From positions 3,782,001 through 3,846,000 of the forward strand of contig NZ_CP178543.1 of the NCBI RefSeq assembly GCF_047276495.1: DNA of 64,000 nt, read 5' to 3'. The translations under genes and the position numbers were made by a program. Source of the DNA: Capilliphycus salinus (lineage in GTDB: Bacteria > Cyanobacteriota > Cyanobacteriia > Cyanobacteriales > Microcoleaceae). Below are positions 50,008 through 58,307 of this stretch, piece by piece (positions within the stretch are counted from its first letter, which is position 1; every line of letters begins with the position of its first letter). A model generated the notes under the pieces. The model made no database searches and was not told where the DNA came from. It saw nothing but the letters and a program-made list of their open reading frames with translations.

Positions 50008-51429
50008 ATGGCGGTTGAATACGATTTAGTGATTATTGGGGGCGGTTCGGGAGGGTTGGTTGTCGCCAGTGCAGCCGCCCAATTAAAAGCAAAAGTTGCA
50101 CTGGTTGAACGCGATCGCTTGGGAGGGGATTGTTTGTGGTTTGGTTGCGTTCCCAGTAAATCTTTAATTCATGCGTCTAGAGTCGCCTACGAAGTCAAAA
50201 ATGCCGCCCGTTTTGGCATCTATACCGAACACCCCAAAATCGATTTTTCTAAAGCCGCCAACCACGTTCAAAATGTGATTAAAACCATCGAACCCCACGA
50301 CTCGCCGGAACGGTTTAGAGGGTTGGGAGTCGAGGTGATTTTTGGAGAAGGAAAATTTAGCGATCGCCAGACTTTTGAAGTCAACGGACGCCAACTCAAA
50401 GCCCGGGCGTTTGTTATTTCTACCGGTTCTAGACCCGCCATTCCGCCCATTCCCGGTTTAACAGAAGCGGGTTTTTTAACCAATGAAAACGTCTTTTCTC
50501 TGCAAGAACGTCCCGAGAATTTTGTGATTATTGGCGGGGGTCCGGTCGGGTGCGAATTGGGACAGGCTTTTTCTCGGTTGGGTTCAAATGTCACCCTCAT
50601 TGAAAGCGGGGATTATCTATTACAAAAAGAAGACCCGGAAGCCGCCCAAGTTGTCCAAGAACAACTGATTTCAGAAGGAATTAAAATCTTCACTCAAACT
50701 CGCGCCGAACAAGTCGAATTCAAAGACGGTAAAAAACACATTAAAGCCGGAGAAAATACCATTATTGCCGATGAAATCTTACTCGCCGTTGGGCGGGTTC
50801 CCAATGTAGAATCTTTAAATTTAGAAGCCGCAGGGGTTGCGGTTGGAAAGGGCGGAATTCAAGTTAATGATAAACTGCAAACCACCAACCCCCGAATTTA
50901 TGCTTGTGGGGATGTTATTGGCGGCTATCAATTTACTCACGTTGCGGGATATGAAGCGGTAGTTGTGTTAACAAATGCCCTATTTTTTCCGGTGAGTAAA
51001 GCCAACTATCGAGTTATCCCTTGGGCGACATTTACCGACCCCGAATTAGCCCGAGTTGGGTTAACTGAAAAACAAGCCCTTCAACGCTACGGTAAGGATG
51101 TTTATGTGTTAAAACAGCCTTTTTCCGGTGTAGATCGCGCCCAAGCTGAGGGTAAAACTCAAGGGTTTGCAAAGATTATAACACGGGGAAATGGTGAGAT
51201 TTTAGGCGCTCATTTGGTCGGGCCGTCAGCCGGAGAATTAATCCATGAAATTGTGCTGGCAATGTCGAACAATTTAAAGGTTTCTGCTTTGACGGGGATT
51301 CATATTTATCCGACGTTATCAGAGGTTAATAGTAAAGCCGGATTGCTGTTGAAAAAACAGAAGTTTGCTCAAAATAAATGGCAACAAAATCTATTAGAAA
51401 AGTTCTTCAACTGGCGGCGTTCATTTTAA
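50008..51429 (+). CDS. Mercuric-reductase-like pyridine nucleotide-disulfide oxidoreductase
   Basis: The 473-residue flavoprotein has GGGSGGLVVA (FAD, about 12-21), the redox-active pair GGDCLWFGCVPSK (Cys42 and Cys47), the NAD(P)H-binding GGGPVGCELGQAFSRLG (about 174-190), DEILLAVGRVPNV, YACGDVIGGYQFTHVA and the C-terminal dimerisation domain with HIYPTLSEV (catalytic His). The order matches mercuric reductase and dihydrolipoamide dehydrogenase relatives. It lacks the N-terminal HMA domain and the C-terminal vicinal cysteines of true MerA, so mercury reduction is not assured. A role in metal or thiol redox is likely. The N-terminal GGGG ribosome site precedes the ATG. Confidence 0.88.
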   Translation: MAVEYDLVIIGGGSGGLVVASAAAQLKAKVALVERDRLGGDCLWFGCVPSKSLIHASRVAYEVKNAARFGIYTEHPKIDFSKAANHVQNVIKTIEPHDSPERFRGLGVEVIFGEGKFSDRQTFEVNGRQLKARAFVISTGSRPAIPPIPGLTEAGFLTNENVFSLQERPENFVIIGGGPVGCELGQAFSRLGSNVTLIESGDYLLQKEDPEAAQVVQEQLISEGIKIFTQTRAEQVEFKDGKKHIKAGENTIIADEILLAVGRVPNVESLNLEAAGVAVGKGGIQVNDKLQTTNPRIYACGDVIGGYQFTHVAGYEAVVVLTNALFFPVSKANYRVIPWATFTDPELARVGLTEKQALQRYGKDVYVLKQPFSGVDRAQAEGKTQGFAKIITRGNGEILGAHLVGPSAGELIHEIVLAMSNNLKVSALTGIHIYPTLSEVNSKAGLLLKKQKFAQNKWQQNLLEKFFNWRRSF

Positions 51430-51467
51430 CCAAACCGAACCCAGAAAAACCTCATCTAGATTCGAGA

Positions 51468-52070
51468 TCATCGGTTAAAACGTTCCAATTCTTCGGCGAT
51501 AATCTCTTGCATAATCCCGGTAATTGTTGGCCCGATTACTTGAGTTGTGCGTTGAATCGATTCTTGCAATAATTGGGGCATAACTTCAATGGTTTTTTGT
51601 CCGGTCGGACTTTTGTAAAAATCAATTAATACCCGCAAATCTTCTTCGGTAAAGTATTTATCATACAGGGGATAATATACTTCTTCAACAATTTGTTGAT
51701 AGTCCACCCGTTCGAGAAACAACCGATTATATTTTTGGGTAATTCGGTTCATTTCTTGGCTGAGATTGGCGACAATTCGTTGACGTTCTTGGGGTGAAAG
51801 TTGTTCCGCTCCGGCCAAATCTGAACTTAACATGGCGCCAAATTGTTGTTCCATTTGAGACAACATGGCTTCGCTAACTTGCCGAAACGTTCTTTCTCCT
51901 CCCGTCAGTTCGAGAAATTCTTCAATCAGTTGTCGTTTACTTTCGGAAATTCTCTGAGATACTCTCACTCCCGGTTGAGAAGAACGAGGGGAATTTTGAG
52001 CCTTGGAAACTTCAGGACATAGAAGAAACGAAGAGGAGATTAAACCAATGAATAAGATCCGCTTAAACAT
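51468..52070 (-). CDS. Secreted DUF2059 protein
   Basis: The 200-residue protein has a signal peptide (MFKRILFIGLISSSFLLCP, cleavage likely near KAQ at 25). The mature part is helical with the DUF2059 core: IEEFLELTGGERTFRQVSEAM, YNRLFLERVDYQQIVEEVYYP and YDKYFTEEDLRVLIDFYKSPTGQK. Members are periplasmic or envelope-associated proteins of unknown function. Convergent with the flavoprotein gene and 58 bp from the ethylene-receptor-like kinase gene, on the same strand, so co-transcription is possible with the kinase upstream. Confidence 0.85.
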   Translation of the reverse strand: MFKRILFIGLISSSFLLCPEVSKAQNSPRSSQPGVRVSQRISESKRQLIEEFLELTGGERTFRQVSEAMLSQMEQQFGAMLSSDLAGAEQLSPQERQRIVANLSQEMNRITQKYNRLFLERVDYQQIVEEVYYPLYDKYFTEEDLRVLIDFYKSPTGQKTIEVMPQLLQESIQRTTQVIGPTITGIMQEIIAEELERFNR

Positions 52071-52128
52071 GATAATATTTAAGTTGCCAGTGATTTTCTC
52101 CTCTTATTTTAAACTAGACAACCGATGT

Positions 52129-53997
52129 TTAACATTTTCCCTGACATTGCTGGCGGGGTTGGGGTTTATTTTTGCAAGTGGGGTTGTTAATGATACGTTG
52201 AGTGAATTCAAAAATTTTATCATAGCGAAATTCATCGACAATTTGAATTAAAGCTTTAGCCAAATGAGAATGTTGGCTCGGAATTTGTTCGATCAATTGT
52301 AAAATCAAAAAATCGCTACACTGGGCGGCAGATTCAGAAAGTTGCTCAACCCATTCTCTCGGCATTACTTCCAGGTCGTGGAGGTCAAGCAGAGAGTCTA
52401 ACTGTTGAGTTTCGTCATGGCCGTTGTTATTTTCAGGGGGGGTTGAGGAGTCTTCTTTATAGCAATAATATTCATCCTGTAAATGTCGGCTAATTGCGGC
52501 GAGTATGTCTTGTTGCTGAAACGGTTTGCGGATGAAATCATCGCATCCAATTGAAAGAATATATTGTCGATCTTCTTCAAAAGCCTGAGCCGTTAAAGCG
52601 ATAATTACGGTGTCTTCACCTTGCGGAGAAACTCGAATCTTTTGGGTGGCGGTATAACCATCCATCACCGGCATTTTCATATCCATAAAAATTAGGTTGG
52701 GTTTCCAAGACGAGAAAATTTCTACTGCTTCTTCACCATTGGAAGCTTCTCGGATTTCAAAGCCGATTGAACCCAAAATGTTCCTTAAAAGTAAACAATT
52801 TTTCGGGTCGTCATCAACAATCAAAATACGATACTTGGATTGATTTAAAGCCACTTCAGCGATGTTCTCCGAAGTCGGAGTAATTTCAATTTGACTATTT
52901 TTACAAATCTTGATCGGAATCTTGAATGAAAATTTAGTTCCTTTATTCAGTTCGCTTTTAACGGTAATTTCTCCACCCATTAACTGCACAAATTTTTGAC
53001 TGATCGGCAAACCCAAACCCGTTCCTTGACCCGATTTGATTCCGGTTTCTGTTTGACTAAATGCTTCAAATAATTTATTTTGTTCGGCGGGAGCAATGCC
53101 CGAGCCAGTATCTTCGACTTCAAAAATTAAAGTATTTTGTTCTTTGAAATTATCGGTTTTAATTCGCAGCGTGACGCTTCCTTTTTCGGTAAATTTAATT
53201 GCGTTACTCACCAGATTAATTAAAACCTGACGCAGTTTGCTTTCATCACCGTGAATATTGGAGGGAACTTGAGGATCTTTTTCCACTACTAATTTTAAGC
53301 CTTTGGATTCAGCTTTTAAGCGTAACAATTCTTCCAAAGTTTGAATCAGGCTATTGAGATAAAAGTCATTTTCTCGGAGTTGGGTTTTTCCGGCTTCGAT
53401 TTTTGACATTTCTAAAACATCATTAATTAAACCCAACAAATGTTCCCCGGAACGGTTAATAATCTCAACATATTTGTGATGTTTAACGGATAGGCTGGCA
53501 TCGCGAGACATTAATTCAGTAAAGCCCAAAATTGCGTTCAGCGGCGTCCGCAGTTCATGGCTCATATGGGCAAGAAATAGACTTTTAGAATGGTTGGCTG
53601 CTTCTACAACTGCCAGTTCTTCCGGGGTTTTTAAAGATAAAAATTGAGGCAATAATACCATTAACTCTAAGGCGGTATAGCAAGAAATAAGAGCCGTAAA
53701 AGCCCGTTCTAATCCTGCTAACCAATAAGCGGGATGCCAAAGTGTCCAAATATCGAGGAGATGACCTACGCCGCAGGAAATAATAAATAAACTAAACAAA
53801 ATGAAGACTTTATTAAACGGAACATCTCGCCTTTGATGTATGAAATAAATCAGCATTGCCGGAATGGAAAAATAGGCAATCGCAATCAATAAATCACTAA
53901 TGACGTGCAACCCAATTAACGGTGTTTGCCACAAATAGCATGAGCCATGCGGCATATACTGTTTCGGCGAAAAGATAGTCTCTAAAATTTGCCACAT
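52129..53997 (-). CDS. Ethylene-receptor-like hybrid histidine kinase
   Basis: The 622-residue membrane protein starts with a three-span ethylene-binding-type domain (about 25-120): GLHVISDLLIAIAYFSIPAM aligns with the ETR1 first span (Asp35 and Tyr42 for ETR1 Asp25 and Tyr32), and CGVGHLLDIWTLWH with the copper site (Cys75 and His79 for Cys65 and His69). HisKA follows directly (FLAHMSHELRTPLNAILGF, His147), then HATPase_c (N box INLVSNAIKFTEKG, DTGSGI, GTGLGLPIS) and a receiver domain with LIFMDMKMPVMDG (phosphoacceptor Asp near 435). A C-terminal 120-residue helical part has no HPt histidine motif. No PAS, GAF or phytochrome module is present, unlike SynEtr1. Ethylene binding through copper is expected from these residues. 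Confidence 0.93.
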   Translation of the reverse strand: MWQILETIFSPKQYMPHGSCYLWQTPLIGLHVISDLLIAIAYFSIPAMLIYFIHQRRDVPFNKVFILFSLFIISCGVGHLLDIWTLWHPAYWLAGLERAFTALISCYTALELMVLLPQFLSLKTPEELAVVEAANHSKSLFLAHMSHELRTPLNAILGFTELMSRDASLSVKHHKYVEIINRSGEHLLGLINDVLEMSKIEAGKTQLRENDFYLNSLIQTLEELLRLKAESKGLKLVVEKDPQVPSNIHGDESKLRQVLINLVSNAIKFTEKGSVTLRIKTDNFKEQNTLIFEVEDTGSGIAPAEQNKLFEAFSQTETGIKSGQGTGLGLPISQKFVQLMGGEITVKSELNKGTKFSFKIPIKICKNSQIEITPTSENIAEVALNQSKYRILIVDDDPKNCLLLRNILGSIGFEIREASNGEEAVEIFSSWKPNLIFMDMKMPVMDGYTATQKIRVSPQGEDTVIIALTAQAFEEDRQYILSIGCDDFIRKPFQQQDILAAISRHLQDEYYCYKEDSSTPPENNNGHDETQQLDSLLDLHDLEVMPREWVEQLSESAAQCSDFLILQLIEQIPSQHSHLAKALIQIVDEFRYDKIFEFTQRIINNPTCKNKPQPRQQCQGKC

Positions 53998-54289
53998 TTG
54001 ACAGGAAAGTGAATAAAAGTTGAACGGAGGTGGACTGGAAAGTAAATGAATGCCTTGAAAAGTAATATAGTCAGATTTTATCTCTGACTCTTGTTAATTT
54101 TATCAGAATAAAAAGTTTTTTTCAAGATAATTTCACGAAAAATTCACGAGCCTGAAAATTTGGATGAATTGATCAAGATCAAATGAAGACTAAAAACAAC
54201 AGTAAATGTTGATATTTTTGTGAATTTGGGAGGAAAACACAGCCCAATGAACACCCTGGAAAAGCTTTGGCTGTGAGGAATTTTAGGTG
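53998..54289. other. Upstream region of the ethylene-receptor-like kinase
   Basis: The 292-bp gap between the kinase start and the end of the DUF1800 gene is AT-rich and holds no gene. TCAAGATCAAATG-type sequence near 54170 is not a known site. No repeat family member was seen. Confidence 0.4.
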
Positions 54290-55687
54290 TTAATACTTCA
54301 TAAAATCTGGACTTCCCAAAATCAAAGCCGCTTTCAGATCCGGCGAACTTTTATTAATGACTTCTCGGGTGTTTTCCGAAAAATTATCACCCAAAGTTTC
54401 AATTAATTTTTGAGAATCTACCGGTTTTCTATCCTGAAATAGACCTTTAGAAAGCTGTACCGCTAAACTACTCCGACGAATCATGGTATCGGGGTTTAAC
54501 CAAGCATCCTGAGTATTTTTATACCCATCCGGCGAAGGACACCCGTACAAAGGCATTCCCAACTGTCTCAGTAAACCCGTCGCCGAGTTAAAATTACTCA
54601 CCTCACCCACCGCCCGCATAACCGATACAATATAACGATAAGGTGTTTTAAATTTGCCCTGATAAACGTCAGGGTTCCAAAATTCCGAACTGCTAAACAA
54701 AGTCTTGAGAACCAAACGAATTTCTCCCTCGGTTTCTAAGAATTTATCAGCCATTTTTTTGATTAAAGATTCTGGGGGATTATCCACCACAAACTCTCGA
54801 GCTAATTTATAGCTAATATATCGAGCCGTAGAAGGATGACGGGCTAAAATATCTAAAGCTTCCTCTCCTTCTTCTATGCCTCTGCCTTTGATTTGATGAC
54901 CCAAAAAGACTTTATCCTCAAAATCATGGCGATCGCTTTCAAAGTAAAAACCATCTTCGTCTTCGATGCGTTTCCCTGATGGACGAGGAACTCCCCAACC
55001 GGTGAAAATCCGGGCTAAACTAATAATATCAGCTTGAGAATATCCCCCATCTACTCCCAAAGTATGAAGTTCTAACAACTCCCGTGCATAATTTTCATTG
55101 AGTCCTTTAAATCTTCCCTTCGCTTGGGGACTTCCGGGGGCTGTATTTTGCCAATTATCCAGATAAATTAACATCGCCGGATGCTTGGCCGTGGCACCCA
55201 AAAGTCGGCGAAATTTACCCAAAACATGAGGCCGAATTGCCTGCTGTTCATAGGCACTAAAATAGAGGCGAATTTGTCCTCCTTGTAAGGCATTAACATT
55301 AAAGTGATTATACCAGAAATCGACCATCACTTCTTCAAGCTGTCGGGGACTTTCATAAGCTCGGAGCAAACGGGCTTTTTCGGCTTGAGAGCGAATTTTT
55401 TGCTCAAAATCTCCTCTAATTTTCTGCTTGGTTTTTGCATCCAACTTGAGTTGTTTCGCTTCTTCGTTCAAGCGATGCTGTTGCTTATAAAGTTGACCGG
55501 GTGTTAAATTTAAAGTATCCAAACTTTGCAGTTGATTCGTTAAACTATCTGGAGTGGCTATAGATGCGGGTGTCAGTTGAGATTGAATATAAGCCTCCTC
55601 CCCGATCTTTTTCACCTGTTGAATCAGTCCGGGGGTAGATCCAAAAGTAAGGCGATTAATGGTATGAAAAATGCGAGTATCCTTCAT
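54290..55687 (-). CDS. DUF1800 family protein
   Basis: The 465-residue protein matches the DUF1800 family: HTINRLTFGSTPG (8-20), PRQLEEVMVDFWYNHFNV (about 115-132), LDNWQNTAPG, LNENYARELLELHTLGVDGGY (about 200-220), ISLARIFTGWG and SYKLAREFVVDNPP, SEFWNPDVYQGKFKTPYRY and GMPLYGCPSPDGY. Such proteins often have a DUF1501 partner in the same operon; none is next to this gene. The start at 55687 has no signal peptide. Function unknown, possibly envelope or exopolysaccharide-linked. Confidence 0.88.
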   Translation of the reverse strand: MKDTRIFHTINRLTFGSTPGLIQQVKKIGEEAYIQSQLTPASIATPDSLTNQLQSLDTLNLTPGQLYKQQHRLNEEAKQLKLDAKTKQKIRGDFEQKIRSQAEKARLLRAYESPRQLEEVMVDFWYNHFNVNALQGGQIRLYFSAYEQQAIRPHVLGKFRRLLGATAKHPAMLIYLDNWQNTAPGSPQAKGRFKGLNENYARELLELHTLGVDGGYSQADIISLARIFTGWGVPRPSGKRIEDEDGFYFESDRHDFEDKVFLGHQIKGRGIEEGEEALDILARHPSTARYISYKLAREFVVDNPPESLIKKMADKFLETEGEIRLVLKTLFSSSEFWNPDVYQGKFKTPYRYIVSVMRAVGEVSNFNSATGLLRQLGMPLYGCPSPDGYKNTQDAWLNPDTMIRRSSLAVQLSKGLFQDRKPVDSQKLIETLGDNFSENTREVINKSSPDLKAALILGSPDFMKY

Positions 55688-55785
55688 AAAGGTTGTCAGT
55701 GTGAGAGCGTTTAAAATTAAGGGTAGATACAGCCCGGATTTTAAGATAAACTAATCAATGAAGTGTCAGAAAACCTTCTACTTCT

Positions 55786-56496
55786 ATGATATCGAGCGAT
55801 TTGTGGCAAGCCAACCAAGACCTGAGTATTGCTTGTCTTGAACATCCCTTTGTCGAAGGTATTGCTCAGGGAACTTTGCCACGCGGTTGCTTTGTGTTTT
55901 ATGTCGGACAGGATGCCTTTTTTCTCAGAGCCTTTGCGAGAGCCTACAGCATTGCCTCCGCCAAAGCTCCCGACTGGGAAGGCTTTAACCTATTTCACGA
56001 TCTCACCAACGGAGTTTTAGAAGAACTACAACTCCATCAAAATTATGCCCAGATTTGGGAAATTGACTTACAAACAACTCAACCCGGAGTCGCCACCCGT
56101 CGCTATACCGAATTTTTATTAGCTACGGCTTGGAGTCGAGATATCGGTGCGATCGCGGCGGCTATGACTCCTTGTATGAGATTGTATGCTTTTTTAGGTC
56201 AAAAACTCGCTGAACCGGAAATTCCCAATCATCAATACAGCGACTGGATCAAAACCTATAGCAGCGACGATTTTGAACAACTCGCTCAACAACTCGAAGA
56301 TCTCAGCAACCGCTACATTGTAGACGAACCCCAAGCCCATTCCCTGTACCGCTACGCCATGTTATGCGAACACGAATTTTTTCAGTCCGCCTGGGAACAA
56401 GAACCAGTCACCAGTCACCCTTACGGGTTCGGCAGTTGCTCCTTGATGGAAACCACCAAGACCGCACTGCCTCACCAGTCACCAGTCACCAGTTAA
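55786..56496 (+). CDS. tenA: TenA-family thiaminase II-like protein
   Basis: The 236-residue all-alpha TenA/PQQC-fold protein has YVGQDAFFLRAFARAY (Asp43), AAAMTPCMRLYAFLG with the nucleophile-position Cys130 (TenA_C type), YSDWIKTYSS and LYRYAMLCEHEFFQSAWE with the acidic residue. Such enzymes salvage the aminopyrimidine of thiamine by hydrolysis of aminomethyl or formyl compounds. The domain ends near residue 205; the last 30 residues (SHPYGFGSC... to SPVTS) are encoded by dispersed-repeat DNA, including a segment found elsewhere in cyanobacterial genomes. No thiamine genes are near. Confidence 0.9.
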   Translation: MISSDLWQANQDLSIACLEHPFVEGIAQGTLPRGCFVFYVGQDAFFLRAFARAYSIASAKAPDWEGFNLFHDLTNGVLEELQLHQNYAQIWEIDLQTTQPGVATRRYTEFLLATAWSRDIGAIAAAMTPCMRLYAFLGQKLAEPEIPNHQYSDWIKTYSSDDFEQLAQQLEDLSNRYIVDEPQAHSLYRYAMLCEHEFFQSAWEQEPVTSHPYGFGSCSLMETTKTALPHQSPVTS

Positions 56497-56662
56497 AAGG
56501 CAAGAGTTCATGTGGCAAAAGTTTTGTAGGGGCGGGTTCACTCAGGTTGTTGATAATAGGAATAAATCTATATCAACCCGCCCCGACACCACACCTGAGA
56601 CCGGGGCGGGTAATGGTCAGTTGTTTGTAGGAAACAGAGATTTTTCAGAACCCGCCCCTACA
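56404..56662. repeat. Composite repeat block at and after the tenA end
   Basis: ACCAGTCACCAGTCACC tracts (56404-56419 and 56472-56494) flank a unit with TTACGGGTTCGGCAGTTGCT and GGAAACCACCAAGACCGC. R1 copies follow at 56525-56585 and 56603-56662, with CGACACCCGACACC units. The block covers the last codons of tenA and the 202-bp gap to the pentapeptide gene. Confidence 0.75.
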
Positions 56663-56698
56663 AACCCGACACCCGACACCCGACACCTGAAACCTGTT

Positions 56699-58006
56699 TT
56701 ACCGTCCCAATTTGTTGGGAATGCCTTCACAACCACCGGGAATGGTTTTTCTGGACTGCTCACCACACCAAGCACAACAATAGTAGCGGTTTTCATCAGA
56801 TAGACCGTCAACCCCGGTAAAATTAGCGTTTTCAATCACCGCTCCGGTATACTCACCGGTGTTGTAGTTCGGCATTTTGGTGCGACTGCGGGGAGTTGCC
56901 GTTTCCGCCGAACCGTAAAATAACTTTGTCGCTCGAAGAATCGCCCCAGAAAGATTGGCTTCATAGAGGATAGCACGGGATAAATTCGCCCGGACCAAAT
57001 CGCAACGACTGAGATCGGTTTTGACTAAATTCGCTTCTGCTAAGTCGGTTCGACGTAAATCAGTTCCGGCTAAATCGGCACAGGCCAACATTGCACCCAA
57101 GTCTATCACCCGAATTCCTTCCAAACGATCTTCGGCGTAACTCCCATGACCATCAAGAATGGGCCGACCCAAATGGCGATCGCGTTTAAGCGGTGTAATC
57201 AGTTTAGCTTGGGAGAGAAACCGCAAAATCTTTGCTTTTCCTTCAGCATTCACACTGCGAATTATCGCCGCCGTTCGTCCTTCTGCAATTACCCGTTCTT
57301 GAGGCCAATCTTCGAGAAGACCCTGTTCTCCCAAGGCCAATTCAGAAACCCCTTGAAAGTAAGCATCAATGGTTTGCTGTTGGGTAATCAGGTTTTGTTG
57401 GATGGTTAAATCTCTGGAAATCACATATTGACGCCACGCCACATATACCGCCAAAATCGCAATTAAAATCTGACCCAACGCCCCGATCAGTTCCCCTAAC
57501 GCACCGATCGCATCCCAATTAATTACTATATTGCGACTGCCAAAATCTTTGTTGGAACCGCTCAACATCAACAACCCGGCGATCGCGGCTAAAATCCCAA
57601 AGCTGGCAATAATCAAACTTCGCCACACGGGGGGAATGAGGGAAGTCCAAACATTTCCCCAACTCGGCCAAATCATCCGCAGGGAGGCAAATAAAGCTAC
57701 GAAAGCGCAGAGATATCCCACCCAAACGTTATCGAGTGCCAACCCCAAAATCATCACCGCAACGGCAGCTAAAGTAATCACAGACGCCAGAAAGTTGCTT
57801 GGGGATTTAGCTTCTAATTCTCCGGTGAGTGTATATCGACTGGCGGATGCGGCTACCGCCTGTTCAAACTCGCCGCTGGCGATCATGGCCGACGTCTCCT
57901 CTGAATTGACCATTAATCCATTATTTGTCGAGAAGCCATTGGGACTGTCTCCAGTACCATTAGATTCTCTCGGGTTGGGTTGAGATGAGTTGGGTTGCTC
58001 GGTCAT
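56699..58006 (-). CDS. Membrane pentapeptide-repeat protein
   Basis: The 435-residue protein begins with a Ser/Asn-rich cytoplasmic stretch (1-60), then spans at about 70-92, 95-110, 127-147 and 165-190 and a coiled helix (DLTIQQNLITQQQTID). The C-terminal part (about 305-380) has pentapeptide repeats A(D/N)LXX: ADLAGTDLRRTDLAEANLVK, RANLSRAILYEANLSGAILRAT, and later YTGAVIENANFTGVDG. The end carries CCAWCGE (a CxxC pair), unusual for the family. Membrane-anchored pentapeptide proteins with a quadrilateral beta-helix are common in cyanobacteria, usually of unknown function. The R1 block lies at its 3' end. Confidence 0.83.
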   Translation of the reverse strand: MTEQPNSSQPNPRESNGTGDSPNGFSTNNGLMVNSEETSAMIASGEFEQAVAASASRYTLTGELEAKSPSNFLASVITLAAVAVMILGLALDNVWVGYLCAFVALFASLRMIWPSWGNVWTSLIPPVWRSLIIASFGILAAIAGLLMLSGSNKDFGSRNIVINWDAIGALGELIGALGQILIAILAVYVAWRQYVISRDLTIQQNLITQQQTIDAYFQGVSELALGEQGLLEDWPQERVIAEGRTAAIIRSVNAEGKAKILRFLSQAKLITPLKRDRHLGRPILDGHGSYAEDRLEGIRVIDLGAMLACADLAGTDLRRTDLAEANLVKTDLSRCDLVRANLSRAILYEANLSGAILRATKLFYGSAETATPRSRTKMPNYNTGEYTGAVIENANFTGVDGLSDENRYYCCAWCGEQSRKTIPGGCEGIPNKLGR

Positions 58007-58307
58007 GGGTTCTACAAACTGGGTTTAAATGGCGATTCTTTCAGTTGATGCCATCCTTCTGTTGATTGTACCTAAACTCATCGGAACCTGACTAGAGCAA
58101 GCGATCGCCTGGGGGCGTTTGTGTTAAGCTCGAACTTGAGAGTGTGAAACCCCTGATCGCCTTTGGGTCTGATTGTGGCATGAATTCCAGGGTTTAGTAC
58201 AGAGGCCCAATCTCAAAAGCTTATTAATCAGGGAAAAAGCTTCTGTTTTTTCAGTTCAGTTCTATTTTAATCTTATTTCTCTTTAACCTGAACAGGGGAC
58301 GGTCGTC
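58007..58307. other. Divergent region between the pentapeptide and cyclase genes
   Basis: The 301-bp interval holds the promoters of two divergent genes. A HIP1 site (GCGATCGCC) lies near 58100. A plain GGGGTTT-type motif is not a known operator. No repeat family or small gene was recognised. Confidence 0.4.
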
